64,000 nt of DNA from JAHDHW01 sp965277415 (GCA_965277415.1 CBDICS010000065.1:112233-176232); one strand, 5' to 3'; shown: positions 7,233-16,440, counted from the first letter of the stretch. Translations and numbers: made by a program. Notes: generated by a model from the sequence alone, not told the origin.

Positions 7233-8699
7233 TTACTTCCTCTTCACCTTGATCTTTTTTCCTGGCTTAAGTGTATCATGTTCTGTCATATTATTTATTT
7301 CAATAATATCTTTGACAGCGATTCCTTTATACTGAGCAGCAATTGTAAAAAGAGATTCTCCTCTTTCTACCTTGTGATAAACAAATTTCTCCTTCTTCTT
7401 TTTCGACTTAGATGACTTTCTTCTTTTAGAGGACTTCTTAGTCGTAACTTCTGGCAATGCAAGTGGTTTCCAATTTATTGCCTCTTCAGAAACTTCGCTG
7501 AGTTCTGGTTTTATTACAATTAAAGGAAGTGGTTTTAATGCTTTAGTCTGTTGATTATTATTTTTAGAATAATAAATCACCAAACTTTGTCCCTGACGTA
7601 GTTTTTGAGATGTCAATTTATTCCACTTCATAATATCATGCTCTGTACAATGAAAAGCTTGAGCCAGTACAGGCATTTCGTCGCCTTGTTCTACTTTATA
7701 ATACAATCGATTAGCACTATTAATAGTGTTCGTAACTTTATGCTCAGGAATTAAAATACTCCCTCCAGCAATATAATTTCTATTGCCGCTATCTGGTGCT
7801 CGGTAATTATTTTTAAAAACAGCCATTTTATCCTGCGGCAATACAAGATTACTGCCCATTACGCTTGAAGGGATATAATGTTTTTTATACGACGGATTAA
7901 GGAACTCTATCACATATCTGGGAGTCCCTGTCATTTCCTCTAGTTCAGCAAAGGTAAGTGTTTGATATACTTTAACTCGTTCCGTAAATTGAAATTCTCT
8001 ATCCGGATATACTGGATTCAAATCATGATCCTGATAATATTTATTGATATAAGTAGCTGCGATAAATGCTGGAACGTAATTACGCGTTTCTCTAGGCAAG
8101 TGGCGTCTGATTTTCCAAAAATTCTTGCTCCGACCTCTCTTAATCGCGCGATTTACCCTACCCGCTCCACCATTATAGGCAGCCAAGGCTAATTCCCAAT
8201 TTCCGTATCTTTTATATTGTTTAGCTAGATATTGAATAGCAGCTTTGGTAGCTTTCTCCGGATCTTTCCTTTCATCGACAGTACTATTGATGCTAAGCCC
8301 ACATTCCCTTCCTGTTGGTTTCATAAATTGCCATAAACCTACAGCTCCAGATCTTGAAACTGCCTGAGCATTTAATGCTGATTCTACAACGGATAAATAT
8401 TTCAAATCTGTTGGCAAGCCATACTCCGCCAAAAGCTTTTCAAACAAAGGATAATAGATAGCCGTTCGCCCTAACATGGCTTCTGTTCGATCTCGTCTTT
8501 TAACTGTATATGTGTTAATATAGCTTCTCACCGCTGGATCAAATCGCGGTTTCACAATATCACTATGGATAGTAAGAAGTCGAGCTTTAATCTCTTGATC
8601 TGATATAAGTGTATGATTATTATAGGTATCTATACTTTGGCCGTAAACATCAGAAAGGCATAGTGTTAAGCATAGTAAAAAAAAGCAAAAATCTCTCAT
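7233..8699 (-). CDS. MltD-like membrane-bound lytic transglycosylase with two LysM domains
   Basis: 488 residues with a signal peptide (MRDFCFFLLCLTLCLSDVYG). A lytic transglycosylase (SLT, GH23) domain covers about 80-215: the catalytic Glu lies in LKYLSVVESALN, followed by SGAVGLWQFMKPTGRECGL and LALAAYNGGAGRVNRAI. LysM peptidoglycan-binding modules are seen at about 333-378 (YYKVEQGDEMPVLAQAF) and at the C-terminus (YHKVERGESLFTIAAQYKGI), separated by a Lys/Ser-rich linker. The enzyme would cleave the MurNAc-GlcNAc bond in the periplasm, forming anhydro-muropeptides. It is a paralogue of the shorter transglycosylase just upstream on the same strand, 311 bases away. Confidence 0.9.
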   Translation of the reverse strand: MRDFCFFLLCLTLCLSDVYGQSIDTYNNHTLISDQEIKARLLTIHSDIVKPRFDPAVRSYINTYTVKRRDRTEAMLGRTAIYYPLFEKLLAEYGLPTDLKYLSVVESALNAQAVSRSGAVGLWQFMKPTGRECGLSINSTVDERKDPEKATKAAIQYLAKQYKRYGNWELALAAYNGGAGRVNRAIKRGRSKNFWKIRRHLPRETRNYVPAFIAATYINKYYQDHDLNPVYPDREFQFTERVKVYQTLTFAELEEMTGTPRYVIEFLNPSYKKHYIPSSVMGSNLVLPQDKMAVFKNNYRAPDSGNRNYIAGGSILIPEHKVTNTINSANRLYYKVEQGDEMPVLAQAFHCTEHDIMKWNKLTSQKLRQGQSLVIYYSKNNNQQTKALKPLPLIVIKPELSEVSEEAINWKPLALPEVTTKKSSKRRKSSKSKKKKEKFVYHKVERGESLFTIAAQYKGIAVKDIIEINNMTEHDTLKPGKKIKVKRK

Positions 8700-9010
8700 T
8701 TCCTGTTCTTAGTTTATTCTTTTGTCTTTTTTATGTATTGTACAAACTCCAAAATAGAGATAAGCCTTCAATTTTCATAAACTTGAGACATAAGATTCAG
8801 TGGTGAATGTGATTTTAACGAGATTACGATCTAATAGTTATAATAAAACTGTTAAACATATTATAAATGTTTATATTGTAACAATAATTATTCCAGCACA
8901 TAACAATTTAGCATGACAATGAGATGCTAAAGTATTCCTTAATACTGAGCTAAAAATAGAAGCTCCTCCTCTATTCCTAAAACTATGTTATTATATATTT
9001 CAGTCTTTTC
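8700..9010. other. gene-free stretch between the two transglycosylase genes
   Basis: 311 AT-rich bases between two minus-strand genes. I see no open frame with protein-like composition, no strong hairpin and no copy of the repeats found elsewhere. It presumably holds the promoter of the MltD-like gene. Confidence 0.5.
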
Positions 9011-9919
9011 TTATCCTAATCTTGGAAGAATCAAATATCGTCCTTCCGCACTAGGTGGAATGATTCCTCTTTTGTAAGCAGGATTGAGTTTTTTAATCAA
9101 CTCAACAGAATAGCCCGTATCGGCAGATATCTGCTTAAAAGATTTTCTTTCGTATATGATGACAACTTTCGTCAATTGTACATCATAATCAGGATAAGCT
9201 GGGTGTAGATCATAGAAGAGATAATTATCCATTAAATAAGTTGCAGCTATAAACTTAGGGATATATCGTTGTGTCTCTTTAGGCAATTCCTTTCTCAATT
9301 TCCAGAAATTACGACTTTTAGCTTTTCTCATTGCCTTTTGCATCGTTCCTTCTCCACAATTATAAGAAGCAATAGCTACTGTCCAATCTCCAAATCGAGC
9401 GTATAAATCAGATAGGTACTTCATTGCTGCTGAAGTTGCTTTGTATGGGTCACATCGTTCATCAACATAATTATCTATTTTCAATCCATACTTTCGTGCT
9501 GTCCTTGGCATAAACTGCCATAAGCCTAATGCTCCTACTGGTGATCTGGCTTTTATATTACACCTCGATTCAATAACCACCATATATTTCAATTCTCTTG
9601 GCAGATTATACTTTTGGAGTGAATCATCAATCATTTGAAAATACATCGAAGATTTGCCAATTAGCTTCTCTGTCGATGTTCTAGCCATTCGAGTATATTC
9701 TCTTATTTCACTTCTCACTTCTCTGGTATACCTTACGTCCATCATCCCTTGATACTCATCTAAACGATCAAGTACAACTTCCTTAGAATAACTAGGTATC
9801 TTATAAGAGGATTTTTTACGTTCCTTTTTATTCTTTTTTACAGGTTCCGTATTAGTTGCCCATAATGAACTCCCAAAAAAGAATAAGCAAATAAAACTCA
9901 ATAATACTCTGATGCTCAT
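9011..9919 (-). CDS. lytic transglycosylase domain protein, short paralogue
   Basis: 302 residues with a signal peptide (MSIRVLLSFICLFFFGSSLWA) and a basic linker, then an SLT/GH23 domain at about 90-220. The catalytic Glu is in YMVVIESRCN; PVGALGLWQFMPRTARKYGL and VAIASYNCGEGTMQKAM are the other conserved blocks. After it, residues 245-300 resemble the segment that in the 488-residue neighbour comes before the first LysM (both contain LNPAYKRGIIPPS or LNPSYKKHYIPSS), but the LysM modules themselves are missing. It therefore looks like a LysM-less version from an old duplication. The predicted place of action is the periplasm or outer membrane side of the wall. Confidence 0.88.
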   Translation of the reverse strand: MSIRVLLSFICLFFFGSSLWATNTEPVKKNKKERKKSSYKIPSYSKEVVLDRLDEYQGMMDVRYTREVRSEIREYTRMARTSTEKLIGKSSMYFQMIDDSLQKYNLPRELKYMVVIESRCNIKARSPVGALGLWQFMPRTARKYGLKIDNYVDERCDPYKATSAAMKYLSDLYARFGDWTVAIASYNCGEGTMQKAMRKAKSRNFWKLRKELPKETQRYIPKFIAATYLMDNYLFYDLHPAYPDYDVQLTKVVIIYERKSFKQISADTGYSVELIKKLNPAYKRGIIPPSAEGRYLILPRLG

Positions 9920-10140
9920 GGACTTTCTTTATTATTAAGCCGAAAATTTTTCTATAAATATTAAGACTCAACTATAGATTAATTATTCAATAATAGGTAA
10001 CAAAAGTAAAATAAATAAACGGCCGCTTCGTAGGCTTTCTTTAAAAAGGTTTACACTTTAACTTTTGCTTAGCACATCGTAAAACTAACATTGACTATGC
10101 TGTATTCAATTCCAGAGGGAGGAATAAAAAGAACCATTTT

Positions 10141-11577
10141 TTATACCGGGACTAAATCTTGAACATATTGAGAAAAAGCAAATAGCTTTTCTTCTTCAAA
10201 TCGATTAGCTATAAATTGCATCCCAAAAGGCATGCCGTTTTCAAACTTGCTTATAGGCAAACTAATCGCTGGAGCACCTACCATGTTAGCTTGAACAGTA
10301 AAAATATCGGACAAATACATAGCCACAGGATCATCTATCTTTTCGCCTATACTCCAAGCTTGGACGGGGGATGCAGGCATCATAATAAAGTCATAAGACT
10401 CAAATATTTGTTGTGTTCGCTCTTGAATCAAGCGCCTAATTTGCTGTGCTTTTCCATAATAAGCATCATAATATCCAGCACTCAATACAAAAGTTCCTAA
10501 CATAATCCTTCTTTTCACTTCTTCACTAAACCCTTCAGCTCTTGACTTACTATAAACTTCTGAGAGATTTTTTGCGGCCTTACTTCTATGTCCATAACGT
10601 ACACCATCAAATCGAGAAAGATTGGTCGAAGCTTCTGCTGTCGTCAAAACATAATAAGAAGGTATGATATAATCTAATAAATCAAACTCAACAGCCTCTA
10701 CTTGATGCCCTTCGGCCTGTAAGGTGTTAATCACTGATTGCGTATTACTTTGTACTTCCCTATCTAAACTTTCATGTTCTAAAGCTGCTTTGAAATAAGC
10801 AATTTTTGCTTTGTGCTTATAAGGGGAGACCGCAGCCCAGTTTCCAATTTCTTTTCTACTTGTCGTACTATCAAACTCATCAGCTCCAGCCATAATTTCT
10901 GTAAGCAATGCTGCATCTTTTACTGTACGGCTTAAAGTACCAATTTGGTCGAAAGAAGAAGCATAAGCTAATAGACCATATCTTGAAATCCGGCCATAGG
11001 AAGGCTTGAATCCTGTCACACCACAAAATGAGGCAGGCTGTCGTACAGATCCTCCTGTATCAGACCCCAGGGATGCCAAGCAAGTATCTGCCTGAACCGA
11101 AACTGCTGAACCTCCAGATGAACCTCCGGGTACTTTTTTTGAATCTGCAAAGTTTCGAACGGGGCCATATACTGAATTCTCATTAGTAGAACCCATTGCA
11201 AATTGATCGCAGTTGACGCGACCAATAATAATTACATCTTCTTTTAAAATTCGTTCAATAGCCGTAGCTGAAAATGGAGATTCGTATCCATCCAATATTT
11301 TCGAGGCAGCCGTTACCTTATGTCCTGCATAACAAATCACATCCTTTATGGAAATAACCATCCCATAAAGTCGCCCTAGAGGCTTTTCGTTTTTACTAAT
11401 TTTTTGATCTAAATTTATTGCTTTGGCCCTCGCCTCTTCTGCAAACACCTCGATATAAATATTAGAATCCTTGGTAGCTTCAATTTGATTTAAATAGTAT
11501 TCCACAAGCTCTAGGCAAGTAGTCTCTTTATTGTCGATAGCCGTTTGTACGGATTGTAAGGAAGTATATTTTGCCAT
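10141..11577 (-). CDS. gatA: Asp/Glu-tRNA amidotransferase subunit A
   Basis: 478 residues, the normal size. GatA releases ammonia from glutamine and passes it to GatB, which converts misacylated Glu-tRNA(Gln) or Asp-tRNA(Asn). The amidase Ser-cisSer-Lys triad is visible: Lys78 in GMVISIKDVICYAG, the first Ser in VPGGSSGGSAVSV, and the nucleophile in LGSDTGGSVRQPASFCG. The gene starts four bases after the hisS stop on the same strand, so hisS and gatA are very likely one transcript. gatB and gatC are not in this window. The C-terminus ends slightly early (QDLVPV) but no conserved block is missing. Confidence 0.95.
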   Translation of the reverse strand: MAKYTSLQSVQTAIDNKETTCLELVEYYLNQIEATKDSNIYIEVFAEEARAKAINLDQKISKNEKPLGRLYGMVISIKDVICYAGHKVTAASKILDGYESPFSATAIERILKEDVIIIGRVNCDQFAMGSTNENSVYGPVRNFADSKKVPGGSSGGSAVSVQADTCLASLGSDTGGSVRQPASFCGVTGFKPSYGRISRYGLLAYASSFDQIGTLSRTVKDAALLTEIMAGADEFDSTTSRKEIGNWAAVSPYKHKAKIAYFKAALEHESLDREVQSNTQSVINTLQAEGHQVEAVEFDLLDYIIPSYYVLTTAEASTNLSRFDGVRYGHRSKAAKNLSEVYSKSRAEGFSEEVKRRIMLGTFVLSAGYYDAYYGKAQQIRRLIQERTQQIFESYDFIMMPASPVQAWSIGEKIDDPVAMYLSDIFTVQANMVGAPAISLPISKFENGMPFGMQFIANRFEEEKLFAFSQYVQDLVPV

Positions 11578-11581
11578 GTAT

Positions 11582-12925
11582 TTATGACAATTTTTGAATT
11601 AAATCTTCAATCGAAACTGAGGTTTGTTCACCTGTTTCCATATTCTTTAGTGATACGACCTTCTGTTCCATTTCCTGGCTTCCGACTAAAGCCGTAAAAG
11701 GAACATTTCGAGCATTTGCATATTTCATTTGTTTATTGAGTTTCACTGGTGCTGGATATAATTCTGAAGCAATCCCTGCAGCCCTTACTTTATTCAAACA
11801 ATCAAAAGCAAAACTATGTGTCGTTTCATCAAAAGCGATAAACAATAATGTCAATTCCTGTACTGCTTCTTTTGGAAATATGTCTAACTCTTCCATCACA
11901 TCATAAATTCGATCCGCACCAAAAGAAACACCTACACCTGATACGCCTTTCAATCCAAATGTCCCAGTCAAATCATCATAGCGTCCACCGCCGCCGATCG
12001 AACCAATCTTTACATCATTAGCTAATACCTCAAAGATACATCCTGTATAGTAATTCAGTCCTCGTGCAAGCGTGATATCAAATTTCACAGTGTTAGTTGA
12101 ACCTTTTAGATCAAAATATTTATGAAATGTTTTCAGCTCTTCAATCCCTTTCAATCCAGTTTCACTATTTTGAAAAAGCGTACTAAGTTCATTTAAGTCT
12201 GTTACTTTTAGTATATCTAAAACCTTGTCAATCGCTGATACTGGAATACCACGCTTTAGCATTTCATTCTTTACACCATCTTCCCCTACCTTATCTAATT
12301 TATCAATGGCTATGGTCATATCCATAAATTGCTCAACAATTCCTGCAGCTTCTGCCATTCCAAAAAGCACCTTTCTGTTATTTATTTTAATCGTCGAATT
12401 GATTCCTAATTTTGAAAAAACCTCATCATAAATCTGAACCAGCTCTGCTTCATACATCAAAGAGTTGGATCCTACTACATCTATATCACATTGATAGAAC
12501 TCTTGATATCGTCCTTTTTGAGGGCGGTCTGCTCTCCAAACTGGTTGTATCTGATATCTTTTAAATGGAAAAGTAATTCTATTTTGGTTCATTACAACGA
12601 AACGCGCAAAAGGAACAGTCAGGTCATAACGCAATCCACGTTTTGCAATAGAAGGGATTAATTGACTTGAATTTTTCTCTTCAAGTGCTTTGTTATCAGC
12701 TTTAGCTAAAAAGTCTCCATTATTTAAAACCTTAAACAAAAGCTTGTCTCCTTCTTCACCATATTTACCTGTCAATGTTGAAAGACTCTCCATTGTTGGC
12801 GTCTCTATAGGTTGATAACCATATTTAACGAACACATTTCTGATTGTGTCGAAGATAAAATTTCGTTTAGCTACTTCTTCGGGTCCGAAATCACGGGTTC
12901 CTTTAGGGATACTGGGTTTTGACAT
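11582..12925 (-). CDS. hisS: histidine--tRNA ligase
   Basis: 447 residues of class II aminoacyl-tRNA synthetase. Motif 1 is in the N-terminal PSIPKGTRDFGPEEVAKRN region, motif 2 in the RYQIQPVWRADRPQKGRYQEF segment (Arg contacts ATP), and motif 3 in GVGVSFGADRIYDVMEEL. The two histidine-specific signatures are present: YDLTVPFARFV and LARGLNYYTGCIFEV. The C-terminal anticodon-binding domain occupies about 350-447. It couples His to tRNA(His) in the cytoplasm. It lies between pheS, 150 bases upstream, and gatA, four bases downstream, making a compact cluster for translation. The ATG follows an AT-rich leader. Confidence 0.96.
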   Translation of the reverse strand: MSKPSIPKGTRDFGPEEVAKRNFIFDTIRNVFVKYGYQPIETPTMESLSTLTGKYGEEGDKLLFKVLNNGDFLAKADNKALEEKNSSQLIPSIAKRGLRYDLTVPFARFVVMNQNRITFPFKRYQIQPVWRADRPQKGRYQEFYQCDIDVVGSNSLMYEAELVQIYDEVFSKLGINSTIKINNRKVLFGMAEAAGIVEQFMDMTIAIDKLDKVGEDGVKNEMLKRGIPVSAIDKVLDILKVTDLNELSTLFQNSETGLKGIEELKTFHKYFDLKGSTNTVKFDITLARGLNYYTGCIFEVLANDVKIGSIGGGGRYDDLTGTFGLKGVSGVGVSFGADRIYDVMEELDIFPKEAVQELTLLFIAFDETTHSFAFDCLNKVRAAGIASELYPAPVKLNKQMKYANARNVPFTALVGSQEMEQKVVSLKNMETGEQTSVSIEDLIQKLS

Positions 12926-13075
12926 GTTTTAATTTTGTAATTGACCTTCGGTCTGTCTTGTGATCGATACTTTATATCTTTTTGAGGGGCTTCGTATCTC
13001 GTAATTTGTTCTTATTAATTTAGTGCTGCCTAATCATTAAGTTTGAAGTCTCCTCACTGCTCTTATCAGACTGAC

Positions 13076-14113
13076 CTACCAAGCTGACTTAAACTGATTT
13101 AAGAAACGGACATCGTTTTCAAAAAGTAAACGAATATCATTAATTTGGTACAACATCATTGCTTGTCTTTCTATTCCCATCCCGAATGCAAAACCAGTAT
13201 ATTTATCTGGGTCAATACCACAGTTTTTCAATACTTCTGGATCAACCATTCCACATCCAAGAATTTCCACCCAACCAGTGTATTTACAAACGGAACACCC
13301 TTCTGCATCACATATAAAACAACTCACATCCATCTCAGCACTTGGTTCTGTAAAAGGAAAGAAAGAGGGTCGCAATCTAATCTTGGTCTCAGGTCCGTAC
13401 ATCTCTTGAGCGAAATACAATAATGTTTGCTTCATATCTGCAAATGAAACATTTTCATCAATATATAGTCCTTCTACCTGATGAAACTGACAATGTGATC
13501 TTGCAGAAATAGTTTCATTACGATATACTCGACCTGGAGCAATAATACGAATAGGAGGTTGCTGAGCAGTCATCAATCGAGCTTGTACAGAAGAAGTATG
13601 TGTTCGAAGCAACATCTCTTTACTATCCTTGAGGTAAAATGTATCTTGCATATCCCTCGCTGGATGATCCGCAGGTGTATTCATCGCTGTAAAATTATGC
13701 CAATCATCTTCGATTTCTCGATCTTCTGCAACGTTAAAACCAATCCGTGTAAAAATGTCAATAATTCGATTCAAAGTAATAGAAATAGGATGTCGTGAAC
13801 CAAAATTAATTGATTCTCCTGGAGCCGTCAAATCAATAGAAATTCCTTCTGCATTATCTGCCGCAGCTTCTATAGTTGATTTTAAATTTTGAAACTTATT
13901 CTCCGCAGCCAGCTTCACCGTATTGACTAATTGCCCAAACTCCTTTTTCTGTTCATTAGGGATGTGGCGAATTTCTCCAAAAAGTGGTTTTATGATATTT
14001 TTTGAACCTAGGTATCGAATCCGAAATTGTTCCACTTCTTCGGGTGTTTGAGGGCTTGCTGTTTCAATTTCTCCGAGTACTGATTTTACTTTATCAAAAA
14101 TTTCAACTGACAT
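13076..14113 (-). CDS. pheS: phenylalanine--tRNA ligase alpha subunit
   Basis: 345 residues, the usual PheS size. The N-terminal coiled coil spans about 1-90. The class II catalytic core carries GSRHPISITLNRIIDIFTRIGF (motif 1 region), ARSHCQFHQVEGLYIDE with flanking LLRTHTSSVQARLM (motif 2), and TGFAFGMGIERQAMMLY (motif 3). A CFICDAEGCSVCKYTGW segment within the core is the cysteine-rich loop common in bacterial PheS. It pairs with PheT, whose gene is not nearby, so alpha and beta are split in this genome. A promoter-like TACCTTTG lies about 27 bases before the ATG. Confidence 0.96.
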   Translation of the reverse strand: MSVEIFDKVKSVLGEIETASPQTPEEVEQFRIRYLGSKNIIKPLFGEIRHIPNEQKKEFGQLVNTVKLAAENKFQNLKSTIEAAADNAEGISIDLTAPGESINFGSRHPISITLNRIIDIFTRIGFNVAEDREIEDDWHNFTAMNTPADHPARDMQDTFYLKDSKEMLLRTHTSSVQARLMTAQQPPIRIIAPGRVYRNETISARSHCQFHQVEGLYIDENVSFADMKQTLLYFAQEMYGPETKIRLRPSFFPFTEPSAEMDVSCFICDAEGCSVCKYTGWVEILGCGMVDPEVLKNCGIDPDKYTGFAFGMGIERQAMMLYQINDIRLLFENDVRFLNQFKSAW

Positions 14114-14139
14114 TTCTACTGCTTTTTTATAATGAGGGA

Positions 14140-14147
14140 CAAAGGTA
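14140..14147 (-). promoter_or_regulatory. candidate -7 box upstream of pheS
   Basis: Read on the minus strand this is TACCTTTG, matching the Bacteroidota -7 consensus TAnnTTTG exactly, 26 bases before the pheS ATG. No good TTTG-like -33 box stands at the expected distance, so the call rests on the -7 element and its position. Confidence 0.45.
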
Positions 14148-14192
14148 ATATATTACGGGCATTTATGCTAGAGTATTAATTATACTGATAGG

Positions 14193-14300
14193 GCGATCGC
14201 AAGAACGATATTTTAGTATCGTGATCAGTCCTATGGACTGTGTGATTTGGTGATCGCTTCGCTTGTGAGTGACTACTTTGGGCAACCTTCAAAAATTTTG
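14193..14300 (-). repeat. repeat family C, copy 1
   Basis: On the minus strand this reads CCAAAGTAGTCACTCACAAG, then GCGAAGCGATCACCAAATCA and CACAGTCCATAGGACTGATC, and it matches 61290-61411 closely, including the AATATCGTTCTTGCGATCGC-like end. A shorter relative lies at 62710-62798. Inside are small hairpins (AGTCC/GGACT; CGATA/TATCG). It sits in the divergent pheS-DUF4286 gap of 294 bases. Confidence 0.7.
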
Positions 14301-14361
14301 ATGTATTTATATACAAGCTTAGAAAGAGAAATAAAATTCACCTTTTACAATCAGGCAGCTT

Positions 14362-14369
14362 TACTTTTG
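14362..14369 (+). promoter_or_regulatory. candidate -7 box for the DUF4286 gene
   Basis: TACTTTTG fits the Bacteroidota TAnnTTTG box and lies 38 bases before the ATG at 14408. The -33 side is weak (CTTTTACA some 20 bases upstream). It would also drive the MFS gene that follows. Confidence 0.4.
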
Positions 14370-14407
14370 CAGTTTAATCGTATCTTTCGACACTAAAACA
14401 ATAAAGT

Positions 14408-14713
14408 ATGATCTTATATAATGTAACAGTTAAAATAAAGAAATCACTGGAAGCAGAATGGCTACAATGGATGCGAGAAAGCCATATCCCTGATGTATTG
14501 AATACTGGATTGTTTCTGGATAATAAAATTTGTAAAATATTGCATGAAGAAGAAGACGGTGGCGTCACTTATGCTTTTCAATATTATTGCAAAGACATGG
14601 AAGCTTTCAACACATACCAAGATAATCATGCTAAAGCACTTCAAGCAGATCACAGCAATCGTTATAAAGATCAATATGTAGCTTTTAGGACTTTGATGGA
14701 GGTTATTGAATAA
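14408..14713 (+). CDS. DUF4286 family protein
   Basis: A 101-residue protein that matches the small DUF4286 family of Bacteroidota: it opens MILYNVTVKIKKSLEAEWLQ, has MRESHIPDVLNTGLFLDNKI and the YAFQYYCKDMEAFNTYQ segment, and ends FRTLMEVIE. The predicted fold is a ferredoxin-like alpha/beta sandwich similar to antibiotic-biosynthesis monooxygenase dimers; this is by pattern only and no reaction is known. The MFS gene starts 39 bases after its stop and is probably transcribed with it. Confidence 0.8.
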   Translation: MILYNVTVKIKKSLEAEWLQWMRESHIPDVLNTGLFLDNKICKILHEEEDGGVTYAFQYYCKDMEAFNTYQDNHAKALQADHSNRYKDQYVAFRTLMEVIE

Positions 14714-14752
14714 AACATTTCTCCTCTATCAAACCTTAAAGAATAAAACCAT

Positions 14753-16024
14753 TTGAAGAATCGCTCTGCTATAATCTTACTGTTCATCGCTAATTCCATA
14801 TCTGGAATATCTCAAGGCATTAGCATGATTGCCATCCCTTGGTACTTTGCTATGAAAGAAGAGATGACCATGTTTGGTATTATTTATATTTTGACTAATG
14901 CTTTCGCTCTATGCTGGATTCCTTATAGCGGTACTTTCGTTGATAAGTATAACCGTAAACATATCTTTTTGATTACGACAATTTCTTCTGGATTATTATT
15001 AGCAATAATTGCAGCCCATGGATTTCAAAGTGGTGAATTAGACTATTGGGTAGTTGGCTTTGTTTTTATGTTTACCTTTTTCAATTATAATATTCATTAC
15101 CCAAATCTTTATGCTTTTGTACAGGAAATTACAGAGAAAGAAAAATATGGAAGTATTTCATCATATATAGAAGTACAAGGGCAAACAACTAATATATTAG
15201 CTGGAGCGAGCGCAGCCTTACTATTAGAAGGATCAAGTGATGGGGTCCTGAGACTACTTGGTTTTTCAATATCAACAGGTTGGGAATTTGAAGCTTGGAA
15301 AATCCATGAGATTTTTGCGTTAGATGCTGGTACTTATTTTTTGGGATTCATATTCATTACTTTTATAAGATATAAATCTCTTGCACCAAGAAAAATAGAA
15401 ACGGGGCCAATAATAGAAAGATTGAAAACTGGTATGCGTTACCTTAAAAACAATCTCAAAATCCTAACTTTTGGAATTGGTTCTCATTCAGTCTTTGCTG
15501 CAGCGATTATAACAACAATGTATCTTACCCCTATCTATGTAAAGAATCACTTATTAGAAAGTGGCGAAATTTATGCAAGTGGAAAAATGTTTTTTGCGCT
15601 TGGGTCTGTAATCTCAGGAATAGCTGTTAGGCTCGTCTTTAAAAAAATTAATATCCCTCTTTCCATCATTATCTTAACCTGTTTCGCCATTATTGCTTAC
15701 GCAGTTCTGAGTATTAACACAATGGACTTGATTTTTTATTTGATGTCTTTTATACTTGGAATGGCTAATGCTGGTATCCGAGTACAAAGAATCACTTATC
15801 TTTTTATGCATATTCCCAATCAGGTTTATGGAAGAGCAATGAGTATCTTTACACAGATCAATACCCTTTTTAGAATTTTATTCCTATCTCTTTTTTCTTT
15901 GGCATTCTTTCATAAAGGTCATGAGATCATTTATGCATTTGCTATTCTTTCTGTTTTTCTAATATTGACTTTATGGGTCTTAGCTAAAAATTATAAATTC
16001 TTAGAAAAAAAGAAAAACAAGTAG
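14753..16024 (+). CDS. MFS transporter
   Basis: 423 residues with about twelve hydrophobic helices, the standard major facilitator layout. The start must be the TTG at 14753: a stop codon lies three codons upstream in frame and the first ATG is 24 codons inside the first helix. The loop between helices 2 and 3 carries the family signature as YSGTFVDKYNRKHIFLI (G-x3-D-x2-x-R-K-x). A long helix-loop around residues 140-200 (GSISSYIEVQGQTTNILAGA) is typical of the MFS_3/enterobactin-exporter-like group. The cargo is unknown; proteins of this type usually export small molecules. Its only close neighbour is DUF4286. Confidence 0.85.
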   Translation: MKNRSAIILLFIANSISGISQGISMIAIPWYFAMKEEMTMFGIIYILTNAFALCWIPYSGTFVDKYNRKHIFLITTISSGLLLAIIAAHGFQSGELDYWVVGFVFMFTFFNYNIHYPNLYAFVQEITEKEKYGSISSYIEVQGQTTNILAGASAALLLEGSSDGVLRLLGFSISTGWEFEAWKIHEIFALDAGTYFLGFIFITFIRYKSLAPRKIETGPIIERLKTGMRYLKNNLKILTFGIGSHSVFAAAIITTMYLTPIYVKNHLLESGEIYASGKMFFALGSVISGIAVRLVFKKINIPLSIIILTCFAIIAYAVLSINTMDLIFYLMSFILGMANAGIRVQRITYLFMHIPNQVYGRAMSIFTQINTLFRILFLSLFSLAFFHKGHEIIYAFAILSVFLILTLWVLAKNYKFLEKKKNK

Positions 16025-16440
16025 TTCATTTATCTGTCCACTTTATTTAGATACTACATCATGCACGTACTAGATTTTTTCAATTAATACTCATTACAAA
16101 AATCTCATTTGACTATGAAATTGTTCCCCTTTTGCTTTAGGAACAGCGAATCAATAAGTGTCCGTATGGACTTGTTCTCTTTGTACTATACTTCCCTATC
16201 CCTTAGTACTCCAACTGTGCAAAAAATGTCAGTTCTTGCCTTAAAGGCAAAATCTCTAACAGGCTTGTAATTTTTTATTCTAGTTTTAAGAAGGCTCTAA
16301 TCAAAATTTTATTAATTTCGCTGAAATTAGCGTAATTTCGCTAACCATTTATAATGTGAAACACCTAAAGCAGCCAATTAAAAAGGAAGCCGTATAGTTT
16401 TTCATACAGAAAGTGATGTCTGAAATTAAAAAAAATCAAC
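16025..16440. other. gene-free stretch with a direct repeat flanking the next gene
   Basis: 416 bases with no convincing gene. Positions 16138-16164 and 17605-17631 share 22 of 27 bases (core ATCAATAAGTG), so a copy lies before and another at the stop codon of the acyl-CoA dehydrogenase gene. A GTTCC/GGAAC hairpin overlaps the first copy. The right end of the stretch holds the half-site array listed next. Confidence 0.5.
16319..16344. promoter_or_regulatory. candidate operator: three CGCT/AGCG half-sites spaced 10 bp
   Basis: CGCT at 16319, AGCG at 16329 and CGCT at 16339 alternate in direction at exactly ten-base steps. The last pair forms TTAGCG-N6-CGCTAA. The array is about 95 bases before the acyl-CoA dehydrogenase start. 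One-turn spacing puts all half-sites on one face of the helix, as expected for a dimeric repressor; the binding protein is unknown. Confidence 0.45.

Noticed and set aside
10216..10500. 94-codon plus-strand frame opposite gatA
   Set aside because: Antisense image of the gatA C-terminal region with no protein-like pattern.
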